From Gracilibacillus sp. YIM 98692 (GTDB lineage Bacteria; Bacillota; Bacilli; Bacillales; Amphibacillaceae): a stretch of 64,000 nt of DNA. The DNA lies in NCBI RefSeq assembly GCF_010993965.1, contig NZ_WIXM01000001.1:455109-519108 (forward strand), written 5' to 3'. This document shows, piece by piece, positions 28,528 to 36,947 of this stretch (within the stretch, counting starts at the first letter, position 1; each line of letters begins with the position of its first letter). A model generated the notes under the pieces. It was not told where the DNA came from, ran no database searches, and saw only the letters and a list, made by a program, of their open reading frames with translations. The translations under genes and the position numbers were made by a program.

Positions 28528-29547
28528 TTATACCATTTTTTTATTAACATACTGATTCCGAGCCGATGTATTCCTCACCATTAACGTAGGTTTGAAAAGG
28601 ATTCGTTCTGTTGTCGGCTCTTCGTTATTAATATTGTCAACAATCACATCCACAACTTTTCTGCCCATTTCATTAATTGGTTGAGCGACTGTTGTAAGGG
28701 ACGGAACCGTGGTTGTCGCTAAAATAGTATTATCGAATCCAACAATCGACAAGTCTTCTGGTATACGGATACCATTTTCTCTTGCTCCTTGAATAACGCC
28801 AATAGCAATTAAATCATTACACGCAAATATTGCAGAAGGGAGCTCATCTCTATTAAGCATCTGTTCTAAACATTTCTTTCCATTAGCAATCGAGGCAGTT
28901 GTCCTAAGCACCATATCACTATGGTATTCATAGCCATGTGTTTCATAGGCTTCCTGGAAGCCATAAATCCGCATTTTACTGCTTAGCCTTTCTTCCGCAA
29001 TAATTACTATCTTCTGATGACCTAACGACAACAAATGTGAAGTTGCATCATAACCACCTGTGAAATCATCGACAGATACAGAAGTAACACCTAGTGAGCC
29101 AGCATCTTGTGTCAGCATTACCATCGGGATTTGCGTACTTTTTAAATCCTGTAATAATTTTTTATCATGAAAGGAGGAAGCAATAATAAAGCCATCGACT
29201 TGTTTTCTTCTTAATAACTCTAAATATTTTTTCTCTTTATCTTCATCTTCATCGGTACTACACATGATCACACTTAGCCCTCGTTCATGTGCACGATCTT
29301 CAATCGTTCGAGCCATTTCCGAAAAGAAAGGGTTTGATATATCTGGAACTAATAAACCAAGTGTCTGTGTCCTTTTTCCTGTTAAGGCTGACGCCATTAC
29401 ACTTGGATAATAATTTAATTCTTCCATCACTTTCATTACTTTCGTTCTAGTTGAATCCCGCATATTCCCAGTATTATTGATTACTTTTGATACTGTAGCA
29501 ATCGATACTCCTGCTTTCTTCGCCACATCATAAATCGTAACCTTCAC
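28528..29547 (-). CDS. LacI-family transcriptional regulator
   Basis: A 339-residue repressor: N-terminal helix-turn-helix (TIYDVAKKAGVSIATVSKVIN, residues 3-23), hinge helix near residue 50 (SALTGKRTQTLG), then a type 1 periplasmic-binding-like effector domain. It starts at GTG 29547. It is flanked by the ABC importer operon and the iolG-like gene, and both of their promoters carry the same AAGCGCTT operator, which makes it the obvious regulator of both. Its own upstream region has a different inverted repeat (29600-29639). The effector is unknown. Confidence 0.93.
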   Translation of the reverse strand: MKVTIYDVAKKAGVSIATVSKVINNTGNMRDSTRTKVMKVMEELNYYPSVMASALTGKRTQTLGLLVPDISNPFFSEMARTIEDRAHERGLSVIMCSTDEDEDKEKKYLELLRRKQVDGFIIASSFHDKKLLQDLKSTQIPMVMLTQDAGSLGVTSVSVDDFTGGYDATSHLLSLGHQKIVIIAEERLSSKMRIYGFQEAYETHGYEYHSDMVLRTTASIANGKKCLEQMLNRDELPSAIFACNDLIAIGVIQGARENGIRIPEDLSIVGFDNTILATTTVPSLTTVAQPINEMGRKVVDVIVDNINNEEPTTERILFKPTLMVRNTSARNQYVNKKMV

Positions 29548-29599
29548 TTTATTACCAACTTTCCGTCCAGATCTCGTATAAATATCTCAGATAAAATTT

Positions 29600-29639
29600 C
29601 AATACTATATTATCATATTGTAATGACAATATAGTATTG
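29600..29639. promoter_or_regulatory. Inverted repeat in the lacI-type promoter region
   Basis: CAATACTATAT and ATATAGTATTG are perfect 11-base arms 53 bases upstream of the regulator start. The minus strand also reads TTGTCA, 16 bases, TAGTAT, a possible promoter. The remaining 29640-29854 shows no gene. Confidence 0.45.
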
Positions 29640-29854
29640 TATCCATTTATAAAGATGCCTATTTTTATGATCCGAAAAGGTTGTAAAAAACCGTTTCGCT
29701 GATTGCTGAATCATTTGCTTCTTCACTACATTTGCTACGCCAACATTGAAATACAAATCTTGTGTTGGATTGACCTTATGATAATATGTATCTTGTTCTG
29801 TTTGCGGGGACGAAAACTTGATGTGTTACCATCAGGGCAATACTTCTACTTTAT

Positions 29855-30862
29855 TTATATCTCACTTAATAGTACAGGGCGCTTTTCTTTCCAAGCTTTT
29901 TTTGTTGCAATGGCAAGCCTTTGTGCTTGAAGCCCATCTTCCCCAGTACAAGTTAATGCTTCCTGATTCATAACTGCTTGTGAGAATTCTTGAATTTCCT
30001 GTTGAAAGGCGTCTTTGTATCGATCTAAGAAAAAGTACTTTGGTTGATCCATTTTTACGGCATCTTGTGTTGCGACTTGAACATTTGATTTTCTCTCATT
30101 GTCAGCTGTAACCATACCTTTTTCCCCAAAAACCTCTATCCGTTGGTCATATCCATATACCGCTTTTCTGCTATTATCAATCACTGCGATCGATCCATCT
30201 TCAAAAGTTAATGTTATAATAGCTGTATCAACATCATCATGTCTTTCAAAACGCAAATCGATTAAATTAGCGGTCGCTACGGATACCTCCTTTACTTCAC
30301 TAGGAGATAAATACCGAATCATATCAAAATCATGTATCGTCATATCAAAAAACATTCCACCGGATGATTGGATATATTCCTCATTTGGAGGCTCAGGATC
30401 TCGTGATGTAATTTTAATGATATGGGGCTTTCCTATTTGGCCACCTTGAATCGTATGATATACCTTTCTGAAATGTGTATCGAACCTTCTATTAAAACCA
30501 ATCTGTAGTTTCACGCCTGCTTCTTTCACTTTTTCCAAAGCCGCTTTTGTTTGTTCTAAACTAAAACTTATTGGCTTCTCACAAAAGATATGCTTGCCCG
30601 CATTCGCACACTTTTCAATATAATCACAATGTGTATCAGTAGACGAGCAGATAAAAATAGCATCAATCTCATCGTCTTCAATTAACATAGAAGCATTTGT
30701 TGTAATCATTGGAACATTGTGTTCAATTGATGTATCCTTTAAATGAGCAATTTCTAGATCACAAATTCCTTTTAGCCTTAGCGATGAAGAATTGATGATG
30801 TGTTCTGCATGTAACTGCCCAATCCTACCTGCGCCTATAATTCCGATTGTCATATTCGCCAT
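29855..30862 (-). CDS. iolG: Inositol 2-dehydrogenase-like Gfo/Idh/MocA oxidoreductase
   Basis: A 335-residue NAD(P)-dependent sugar or polyol dehydrogenase. The Rossmann motif GIIGAGRIGQLH is at residues 7-18, CEKPISF carries the conserved lysine near residue 97, and the GGMFFDMTIHDFDMIR block contains the catalytic Asp/His. The SRDPEPP segment is typical of the IolG branch. ATG 30862 follows AAAGGAGAG. It stands alone behind a strong promoter with two LacI operators. The IolG subgroup is fairly secure; the true substrate could be another polyol or a uronate derivative. Confidence 0.85.
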   Translation of the reverse strand: MANMTIGIIGAGRIGQLHAEHIINSSSLRLKGICDLEIAHLKDTSIEHNVPMITTNASMLIEDDEIDAIFICSSTDTHCDYIEKCANAGKHIFCEKPISFSLEQTKAALEKVKEAGVKLQIGFNRRFDTHFRKVYHTIQGGQIGKPHIIKITSRDPEPPNEEYIQSSGGMFFDMTIHDFDMIRYLSPSEVKEVSVATANLIDLRFERHDDVDTAIITLTFEDGSIAVIDNSRKAVYGYDQRIEVFGEKGMVTADNERKSNVQVATQDAVKMDQPKYFFLDRYKDAFQQEIQEFSQAVMNQEALTCTGEDGLQAQRLAIATKKAWKEKRPVLLSEI

Positions 30863-30893
30863 AACATGCTCTCCTTTTCAAAAAGTAACAAAA

Positions 30894-30906
30894 TGAAACG
30901 CTTAAA
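30894..30906. promoter_or_regulatory. LacI-type operator near the iolG-like start
   Basis: TGAAACGCTTAAA, the inverse form of GTTAAGCGTTTC, is about 30 bases upstream of the start codon, mirroring the site at 28184 in front of the binding-protein gene. Confidence 0.55.
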
Positions 30907-30958
30907 TATTTAAGAATAAATTACTTACAAATTCAAGCAAGGTAAAATTCAAATAAAA

Positions 30959-30972
30959 GGAAAGCGCTTAAC
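30959..30972. promoter_or_regulatory. LacI-type operator at the iolG-like transcription start
   Basis: GGAAAGCGCTTAAC lies seven bases after the -10. It is the same motif and nearly the same position as at the importer promoter. Confidence 0.7.
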
Positions 30973-30979
30973 TTCCTTT

Positions 30980-31008
30980 ATCATAATATGTATTACGGTG
31001 TAAGTCAA
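30980..31008 (-). promoter_or_regulatory. Sigma-A promoter of the iolG-like gene
   Basis: On the minus strand TTGACT (31003-31008), a 17-base spacer and TATGAT (30980-30985). It is followed at once by the LacI operator. Confidence 0.78.
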
Positions 31009-31074
31009 TATCTATCCTTTCATAATTTTCTATTGTTTTCTTTATGTATGACTTGTGATTTGTTAATCAGAGAT

Positions 31075-31290
31075 CTATCTAAAGAACAAAGCATATATAA
31101 TAAACACAACGATGATCACCACTAATAAAATCCCTGTTCCTTTCCATCCGAGACTTCCTACTAAATCGACAAGGCTGCCACTTTGCGCACGGTCAAACCC
31201 ATCTCCGATATTACTTGCACGATTTCTTTTGATTTCTTCTTGTCTCATTCTTTCACGTCTATCTTCAGGACTTTCATTATTTCTATTCAT
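31075..31290 (-). CDS. Small tail-anchored membrane protein (DUF6366-like)
   Basis: A 71-residue protein. The charged N-terminal half is rich in Arg/Glu (PEDRRERMRQEEIKRN), followed by SGSLVDLVGSLGWKGTG and a single C-terminal membrane helix ending in LFFR. The AGGAGGTCAT ribosome site shows it is a real gene. The pattern resembles the small Bacillaceae family I know as DUF6366; that name is from memory. The function is unknown. Confidence 0.75.
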   Translation of the reverse strand: MNRNNESPEDRRERMRQEEIKRNRASNIGDGFDRAQSGSLVDLVGSLGWKGTGILLVVIIVVFIIYALFFR

Positions 31291-31607
31291 TTCATGACCT
31301 CCTATTCTTTACATAGAAAATAGTGGTAGGTTTCCTTTCCTTATTACCATATCATTTACGATTATTAATAAATAAAGTTTCATAGCTTTGCTTAGGAATA
31401 TTACAAACAAATGAATAAAACAATACAAAACTCCCTCCACCCTTTCAAATTAACTCTCTAATTAACAGGTATAAAGCGATTACATCCCAATATTTCTCTT
31501 CCTTTTTTTGTAATATATTTGTAAATGGGGTGTCATTGCTTTTCCACAGTTTTGATACAAGTCTTTGTTATGCTTTAAGAGAAGTCAAAATTGAAAGGAG
31601 ATTGAGG

Positions 31608-31973
31608 ATGAGAATGAATACTAACAAGATTCTAACAGGTGTGATTTCCATCGGTACTGCCTTGACTTTAGCTGCTTGCTCAGGAGATACGAATGAAGAA
31701 GATAACATGGAAACTCCACCGGAAACGGATCCAGGTATGGAAGAAACAGATCCTGGCCAAAATCCTGAATCAGATTCTGAAGAGCCTGCTTCAGGGCCAG
31801 ATTCCGAATCAGATTCTGAAGAGCCTGCTACTGGGTCAGAATCTGAATCCAATCCTGAAGACCCTGCTGCTGGGTCAGAATCTGAGTCTGAAGAACCTGC
31901 TGCTGGATCTGACTCTGAGGACCCTGCTGTTGAGTCAGATGCGGAATCCGAGTCTGAATTCGAGCTAGAATAA
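31608..31973 (+). CDS. Acidic repeat lipoprotein of unknown function
   Basis: A 121-residue lipoprotein. The signal peptide ends in the lipobox LAACSG, then almost the whole mature part is Ser/Glu/Asp/Pro repeats of the SESDSEEPAAG type. ATG 31608 is chosen over an upstream ATG at 31530 because AAAGGAGATTGAGG precedes it and the signal peptide then starts correctly. It probably forms a flexible negatively charged surface stalk. No catalytic domain is visible. A terminator follows. Confidence 0.75.
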   Translation: MRMNTNKILTGVISIGTALTLAACSGDTNEEDNMETPPETDPGMEETDPGQNPESDSEEPASGPDSESDSEEPATGSESESNPEDPAAGSESESEEPAAGSDSEDPAVESDAESESEFELE

Positions 31974-32008
31974 TAGTAAGTTAACTTTCATTTCCCCCTT
32001 TATATAGA

Positions 32009-32046
32009 AGACTGTCTACAGGAATGTAGGCAGTCTATTTTTATTT
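32009..32046. terminator. Terminator shared by convergent genes
   Basis: AGACTGTCTACA and TGTAGGCAGTCT pair with one mismatch around a four-base loop and are followed by ATTTTT on the plus strand. It ends within the stop region of the convergent cutC-like gene. Confidence 0.85.
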
Positions 32047-32727
32047 ATAATTTTTTAATTGTTTAATCACATGTTCATTAAATCCATTTTCATATGAATG
32101 ATCGATTCGAACACTTTTGCCAAAATGGTACTCGCTCGCACCAACGTTTTGATGGATTTGCTTGATATTGTCCACATTAAGTCCTGATCCTGGCATGATA
32201 GCTGGTCCGTTTGATTCTCTTGCCATTTTCACTAATTTTTTCAAGCTATCCATTCCTTCCACACAATTCGTTTTCCCACCAGAAGTTAAGATACGTTCCA
32301 CTCTCCCTTGATAATTCGACAATGTATCATAAGCCTCTTCTAAAGAACGGACATGGTCAAAGGCCCGATGGAAAGTGAAGCGAATCTGATCATTTAAAGC
32401 GATTACCTCATCTACCAAACGAAGATTGATCGTGTCATCCTGATGTAATGCACCAAACACAAAATGGGTTGCACCTACTTCTAACATTTTTTGAAATGAT
32501 GTTTTAATATTGTCCTCATCCTGTTTGTCATAATAAAAATGATGATCATGCGGCCGTATCATCACCTGTACAGGAATGGATACGCTATTTACCACTTGTT
32601 CTACCATTTCCACACTTGGGGTCAATCCATCCTTATCGATTCGAGAAACTAATTCTAATCGATCCACGCCCAATGATTCAGCTTGTATGGCTTCCTGTTT
32701 ATTTTGTACAATGACTTCTAAAAACAC
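32041..32727 (-). CDS. cutC: CutC family protein
   Basis: A 228-residue TIM-barrel protein of the CutC family. Signatures are LEVIVQN at the N-terminus, ADRLELVS-like VDRLELVSRID near residue 20, MIRPHDHHFYY near residue 56, and TFHRAFDH near residue 117. The family was first named for copper homeostasis in E. coli, but that role is disputed. It starts at GTG 32727 with AAAGGA upstream. It appears to be a single-gene unit. Confidence 0.92.
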   Translation of the reverse strand: MFLEVIVQNKQEAIQAESLGVDRLELVSRIDKDGLTPSVEMVEQVVNSVSIPVQVMIRPHDHHFYYDKQDEDNIKTSFQKMLEVGATHFVFGALHQDDTINLRLVDEVIALNDQIRFTFHRAFDHVRSLEEAYDTLSNYQGRVERILTSGGKTNCVEGMDSLKKLVKMARESNGPAIMPGSGLNVDNIKQIHQNVGASEYHFGKSVRIDHSYENGFNEHVIKQLKNYK

Positions 32728-32915
32728 CTTTCACCAATTCCTTTCATGAGTGTGCTACCACTAAAACTTTCCGCATTTGTTACTAGATCCCATTATACTA
32801 TTTTGGAATGAGAGAAGAAATAACTTTGGCGGACATTGGTTCCTTTATTCAGCTAAAAGGTATTTGTTTTTCTAAGGTTTTAAGCATATAACGTACCTGA
32901 TGTCCGCAACTCCCT

Positions 32916-33008
32916 TTATAAAGCTATTTTTTTAGAAATTAGGAATCCTACTGCGCCTCCAACCGTATTTAAAATTATATCGTCACATTTATTCAACGTG
33001 GCTAGAGT
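32916..33008 (-). pseudogene. Remnant of a VanZ-like C-terminus
   Basis: The last 30 codons of an open frame read NKCDDIILNTVGGAVGFL then ISKKIAL and a stop, closely resembling the conserved DDIILNTLGG end of VanZ-family membrane proteins. The upstream part is missing and is replaced by the GH43 terminator, and no ribosome site is present. It is interpreted as a decayed gene fragment. The rest of 32728-33015 shows no gene. Confidence 0.5.
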
Positions 33009-33015
33009 AAACTGT

Positions 33016-33046
33016 AAAAAAGCTGACTTCCAATTAGAAAGCCAGC
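33016..33046 (-). terminator. Terminator of the GH43 gene
   Basis: On the minus strand AGCTGGCTTTC pairs with GAAGTCAGCT (one mismatch) and is followed by TTTTT, just after the GH43 stop. Confidence 0.88.
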
Positions 33047-33057
33047 TATTACCCTCT

Positions 33058-34044
33058 TCATTCATCACCATATGGATCAATCGTTTGAATTGTTCCGTCA
33101 ACGTTATATTGGATTTCCGTAAATTTCACCGAGCGCTTATGGTTCACGCCATCGGATAAGGAGCAATCATGATAGAACAAATACCACTTATCCTTAAACT
33201 GAACAATCGAATGATGTGTCGTCCATCCAATCACAGGCTTCAGAATCGTTCCTTTGAAGACAAATGGCCCCTGTGGATTCTCGCTTACCGCATACACAAT
33301 TTTGTGAGTGGTTCCTGTAGAATAGGATAGATAATACAGGCCATTGTATTTATGAACCCATGCCCCTTCAAAAAATCTTCGGTCCTCATCACCTGCAAGA
33401 ATAGGATTGCCATCCTCATCCACAATCGAGATTTCCTGCGGCTCATTTTTAAACGTTTTCATATCTTCGCTTAATTCAGCTACTATTGGGCCTAAAGCAG
33501 GTTCTGTCGGTGCTGGACCTTCAGCATCCGCTTGATATGTTCGGGTCTGCCACTTTTCTAATTGTCCTCCCCAAAGACCTCCAAAATACACATAGGCACT
33601 TTCATCATCATCCACTAACACAGCGGGATCAATGCTGAAGCTTCCTTGTATATAATCTTTCTCGGCTTGAAATGGTCCTTGTGGATTCGGGCTTGTCGCA
33701 ACACCAAGTCGGAAAATACCATCTTTATCTTTTGCAGGAAAAAATAAATAATAAGTGTTATTTTTATACGCAGCATCGGGTGCCCAAACCTGTTGACTTG
33801 CCCAAGGTACATCTCTTAAGTGAAGCACTTCTCCGTGATCTACACATGGTGCGTTCACATCTTCCATCGATAAAACATGATAATCTTCCATCGCGTATTG
33901 GTCACCATTATCATTAGATGGCCCATCATGATCAAGATCATGTGATGGATAAATATATAGTTTTCCTTCAAAAACATGCGCAGAAGGATCTGCAGTAAAA
34001 ATATGTGTCACTAATGGTTCATTTTGCTTTGTCGTTTTCTCCAT
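33058..34044 (-). CDS. GH43 family glycosidase (arabinosidase/xylosidase type)
   Basis: A 328-residue five-bladed beta-propeller enzyme without signal peptide. Candidate catalytic residues are Asp in FTADPSAHVF (base, about residue 19), Asp in SIDPAVL (about 134) and Glu in FFEGAWVHK (acid, about 220). WAPDAAYKNNTYYLFFPA is a standard GH43 block. It would release arabinose or xylose from imported hemicellulose or pectin side-chain oligosaccharides. ATG follows GGGGGAG. It is monocistronic, with its own terminator. Confidence 0.9.
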   Translation of the reverse strand: MEKTTKQNEPLVTHIFTADPSAHVFEGKLYIYPSHDLDHDGPSNDNGDQYAMEDYHVLSMEDVNAPCVDHGEVLHLRDVPWASQQVWAPDAAYKNNTYYLFFPAKDKDGIFRLGVATSPNPQGPFQAEKDYIQGSFSIDPAVLVDDDESAYVYFGGLWGGQLEKWQTRTYQADAEGPAPTEPALGPIVAELSEDMKTFKNEPQEISIVDEDGNPILAGDEDRRFFEGAWVHKYNGLYYLSYSTGTTHKIVYAVSENPQGPFVFKGTILKPVIGWTTHHSIVQFKDKWYLFYHDCSLSDGVNHKRSVKFTEIQYNVDGTIQTIDPYGDE

Positions 34045-34150
34045 CCAATACTCCCCCTTTATATAATAGTGAAGTTTTGTACAATGCTAATATACTAGAT
34101 TTTTGTAACTTTGTATATTAAATGAACGAACTTTTGTAAAAATAATAAAA

Positions 34151-34188
34151 ATAGTTTTTTCTTACCGAGACTAGCAAGAAAAAACTAT
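34151..34188. repeat. Perfect inverted repeat in a divergent promoter region
   Basis: ATAGTTTTTTCTT and AAGAAAAAACTAT are perfect 13-base arms with a 12-base loop between the divergent GH43 and YndJ-like genes. It could be an operator or an old terminator. Otherwise 34045-34323 shows nothing definite. Confidence 0.5.
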
Positions 34189-34323
34189 CTTTAAGAAACA
34201 ACATATTTACCGTCCTCTACGCACCTCATGTCCGGCAAACCGATAAATTATTTATTATAATGAAAGTAAGCATGCTTATTCATGCCATAACAGTATTTTT
34301 GAATGAGAAGAGGAGGACTATCT

Positions 34324-36006
34324 TTGCCACAACGTTTACTGCAAGTGATTCATTCTTATATTCCTATAGGGTTGATGATATGGGTGCTGACTTGGCTTGC
34401 TCCAAGTTATCACTTTACAGAGCGGATTATCTTATTTGCTGTCTTTGTCGTAGTGCCCTTAACTTTATTTCGAGTCATGTTATCATTTGAATACATCAAG
34501 GAACATGTACGTTTTATCAAACTATTAATCTATCTTCTCCCGATTGGAGCATTTGCTTTGCTTTTCTCTTTTGCCATGCATCCAGGAATCACGGCTGGAT
34601 TATTTTCCATTCCTTGGAGCCTAGTAACTTTTACTGTTGCCATAAAAGGAATGGCATTACTGAAGAGATCTTCTACTCTTTCTGAAGTATCAAAAGCAAT
34701 TGGTTTTATATACATAAGCATTAGTGGCATTTGGCTGATAGCTTACCAACTCTCTGTACCTCTTTTGGGATTTCAAGGAGAAATCATGTTATTAACGGTT
34801 AATCATTTTTTATATAGTGGATTCGTCGTTCCTATATTATTTAGCTATTTATACGAAAATGTGAGGAGCACCCTCCTCTCTAAGACGATCGTCTTTATTG
34901 GGACTATTGCTCCGATTTTCATTGCACTTGGCATGACCATTTCTCCATTACTCGAGTGGTTATTTGTCGTTCTTTATGTGGGGGCACTTCTATCCTATAG
35001 TGTTCTTGTCATGATGCACATCATTCCAACCGTTACAAGCTGGACGAAGGTATTACACCTCGTATCAAGTGGAATCATTGGGATAACCATGTTATTGGCA
35101 ATGATATATGGCTATGGAGAATGGACAGGCAATACAACAATTCCGATTCAAACGATGGTTTTATTTCATGGTTGGGGGAACGCGATCCTATTTTCTTTCT
35201 TAGGTGTATTAGCATGGCATGCTACGATCATGGATCGAGAAACGAAAAGCATTCCATTCAGTCAAATTCAAGCGAAGGGAAAAATAGGTTCAAATATATT
35301 CTCCCAAACAAATGTGATAGATTCCTTTACCCAAAAGCCGCCAAAAGGATTAGTAGATAACTTAGATGACTATAAAAGCAAGCATCTTGACCCTAAGCAG
35401 CTTCACAGGGAAATCATTGATTTCTATGAACATACCGAGGATTATGAATTACTGCTCTCTCCTCATTGGAGCAAACCCTTTGCTCTGTTAGCTATATTTT
35501 ACAAGTGGATCAGTAATAGGTTAGAGCAAATGAATTTTCCTCTTACAGCAGAAACAAGTGAGCAACAAGTGACAAGCAGGATTTTACCTATTGATGACAA
35601 AAAGGATGGTCGTGACTATGTTCGGGCATGGGTGCGCACTTATACAGAAACGAATAAAGCGATTTATGCTGCTCTCTATTCCACACATATCTCGAACCAG
35701 ATTCGCTATATGAATATTGCATTTCCATTGCCGTTTTCACAAATGACGAGTATTTTGTTTCTGGAACAAGGCAACGATGATTCCTTATCCTTAACCTCTT
35801 GGGTGAAAGCACCAAATCAAGACCAGGGAGTTTACCTTTTCATCAAGCAGAAAGCGGTTCGTCTTCCGATTAACGAAACCATAACGGTTTGGAAAGATCT
35901 AAATAAACCGAATGGTCAAATAGAAGCCAAACATGACATGTGGTTATTTGGGATTAAATTTCTTACCTTAGATTATAGTATTAAGGCTCGTACTGATATT
36001 GAATAA
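34324..36006 (+). CDS. YndJ-like multispanning membrane protein
   Basis: A 560-residue protein whose N-terminal 310 residues hold about nine or ten membrane helices and whose C-terminal 250 residues are soluble. The HGWGNAILFSFLGVLAW block resembles the end of the membrane part of B. subtilis YndJ. The start is set at TTG 34324 because AGGAGG lies seven bases upstream; an in-frame ATG at 34303 has no ribosome site. The function is unknown. Confidence 0.7.
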   Translation: MPQRLLQVIHSYIPIGLMIWVLTWLAPSYHFTERIILFAVFVVVPLTLFRVMLSFEYIKEHVRFIKLLIYLLPIGAFALLFSFAMHPGITAGLFSIPWSLVTFTVAIKGMALLKRSSTLSEVSKAIGFIYISISGIWLIAYQLSVPLLGFQGEIMLLTVNHFLYSGFVVPILFSYLYENVRSTLLSKTIVFIGTIAPIFIALGMTISPLLEWLFVVLYVGALLSYSVLVMMHIIPTVTSWTKVLHLVSSGIIGITMLLAMIYGYGEWTGNTTIPIQTMVLFHGWGNAILFSFLGVLAWHATIMDRETKSIPFSQIQAKGKIGSNIFSQTNVIDSFTQKPPKGLVDNLDDYKSKHLDPKQLHREIIDFYEHTEDYELLLSPHWSKPFALLAIFYKWISNRLEQMNFPLTAETSEQQVTSRILPIDDKKDGRDYVRAWVRTYTETNKAIYAALYSTHISNQIRYMNIAFPLPFSQMTSILFLEQGNDDSLSLTSWVKAPNQDQGVYLFIKQKAVRLPINETITVWKDLNKPNGQIEAKHDMWLFGIKFLTLDYSIKARTDIE

Positions 36007-36177
36007 TCATATAATTTTAATTAGCAAGAGGGAGAGGTAAAATGGAGCTATTTGCATAAAATTTTCATACCAAAAAAATAATGAGTATACTTTTCTTTTT
36101 TAAAAAATATTCTATACAAACTGCTCATATATACAAAAGATCAAACGATACAATCCAACCAAGTTGGAGGTGGGAGG

Positions 36178-36840
36178 TTGGAACATAAACCAATTCGTAT
36201 TCAAATCAGAAGTCGCTATAACACAAAAAATGCGTTAATTCTTTATGGTGGTGAAGGTCACCAACCATTGGCAGTATCTGAAATTCTTAGTGAGCTACTA
36301 AAAAAAGAGAAATTTAGTGTTCAGATGTCCAATACGCTGGATATCCTCCTAGATAGTCATCTTATGAAACATTTAGATCTGATTGTTTTTACATGGACTA
36401 GAGGAACTATTAAAAAGCAACAATTAAACTCATTACTCCGTGCAATAAAAGGAGGAACTGGATTTGTAGGAATTCATGCATCAGTGGGTGCATTTCGTTC
36501 AGAACTTAAGTACCATGAAATGATTGGAGGTCAGTTTCTGTCCCACCCCGGTGGGGACAACGTCACTTATAAAGTTTCCATTATAGATAGGTTACACCCT
36601 ACTATGAAAGGAATGAACGACTTTACAGTTAAAACGGAAAAATACTATATGCTTATTGACCCTGCCATTCATATTACAGCCGCAACATGTTTTGGAAGTG
36701 TACTTATGCCAGTGGTATGGACCAAAAATTACGGAAAAGGAAGAGTGTTTTACAATGCTTTAGGACACTCACTTGATATCGTTAAGCAACTAGAGGTTTT
36801 ACAAATGATGAAAAACGGCATGGTCTGGGCAGCAAAATAA
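36178..36840 (+). CDS. ThuA-like family protein
   Basis: A 220-residue protein with a class-I glutamine-amidotransferase-like fold as in ThuA (trehalose utilisation family). Characteristic blocks are GTGFVGIHAS near residue 94, GGQFLSHPGG near residue 118, and GRVFYNALGHS near residue 192. It starts at TTG with GGAGGTGGGAGG in front. ThuA-like proteins are linked to 3-keto-disaccharide metabolism. The next gene is a sugar-type GMC oxidoreductase 107 bases away, which supports a shared role. Confidence 0.85.
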   Translation: MEHKPIRIQIRSRYNTKNALILYGGEGHQPLAVSEILSELLKKEKFSVQMSNTLDILLDSHLMKHLDLIVFTWTRGTIKKQQLNSLLRAIKGGTGFVGIHASVGAFRSELKYHEMIGGQFLSHPGGDNVTYKVSIIDRLHPTMKGMNDFTVKTEKYYMLIDPAIHITAATCFGSVLMPVVWTKNYGKGRVFYNALGHSLDIVKQLEVLQMMKNGMVWAAK

Positions 36841-36947
36841 TATTTTAAAGTAAATCTAGGAAACTTGCTTTGAACTTGATCTTTCCATGTATGAAACTTC
36901 TTTATAACTTTTTTCAAATTTGGAATAGAAGGAAAGGATGTAGTTCA

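Noticed and set aside
32916..33101. 61-codon minus-strand frame as an intact gene
   Set aside because: Its first half overlaps the GH43 3' end and terminator and it lacks a ribosome site. Only the VanZ-like tail was kept, as a remnant.
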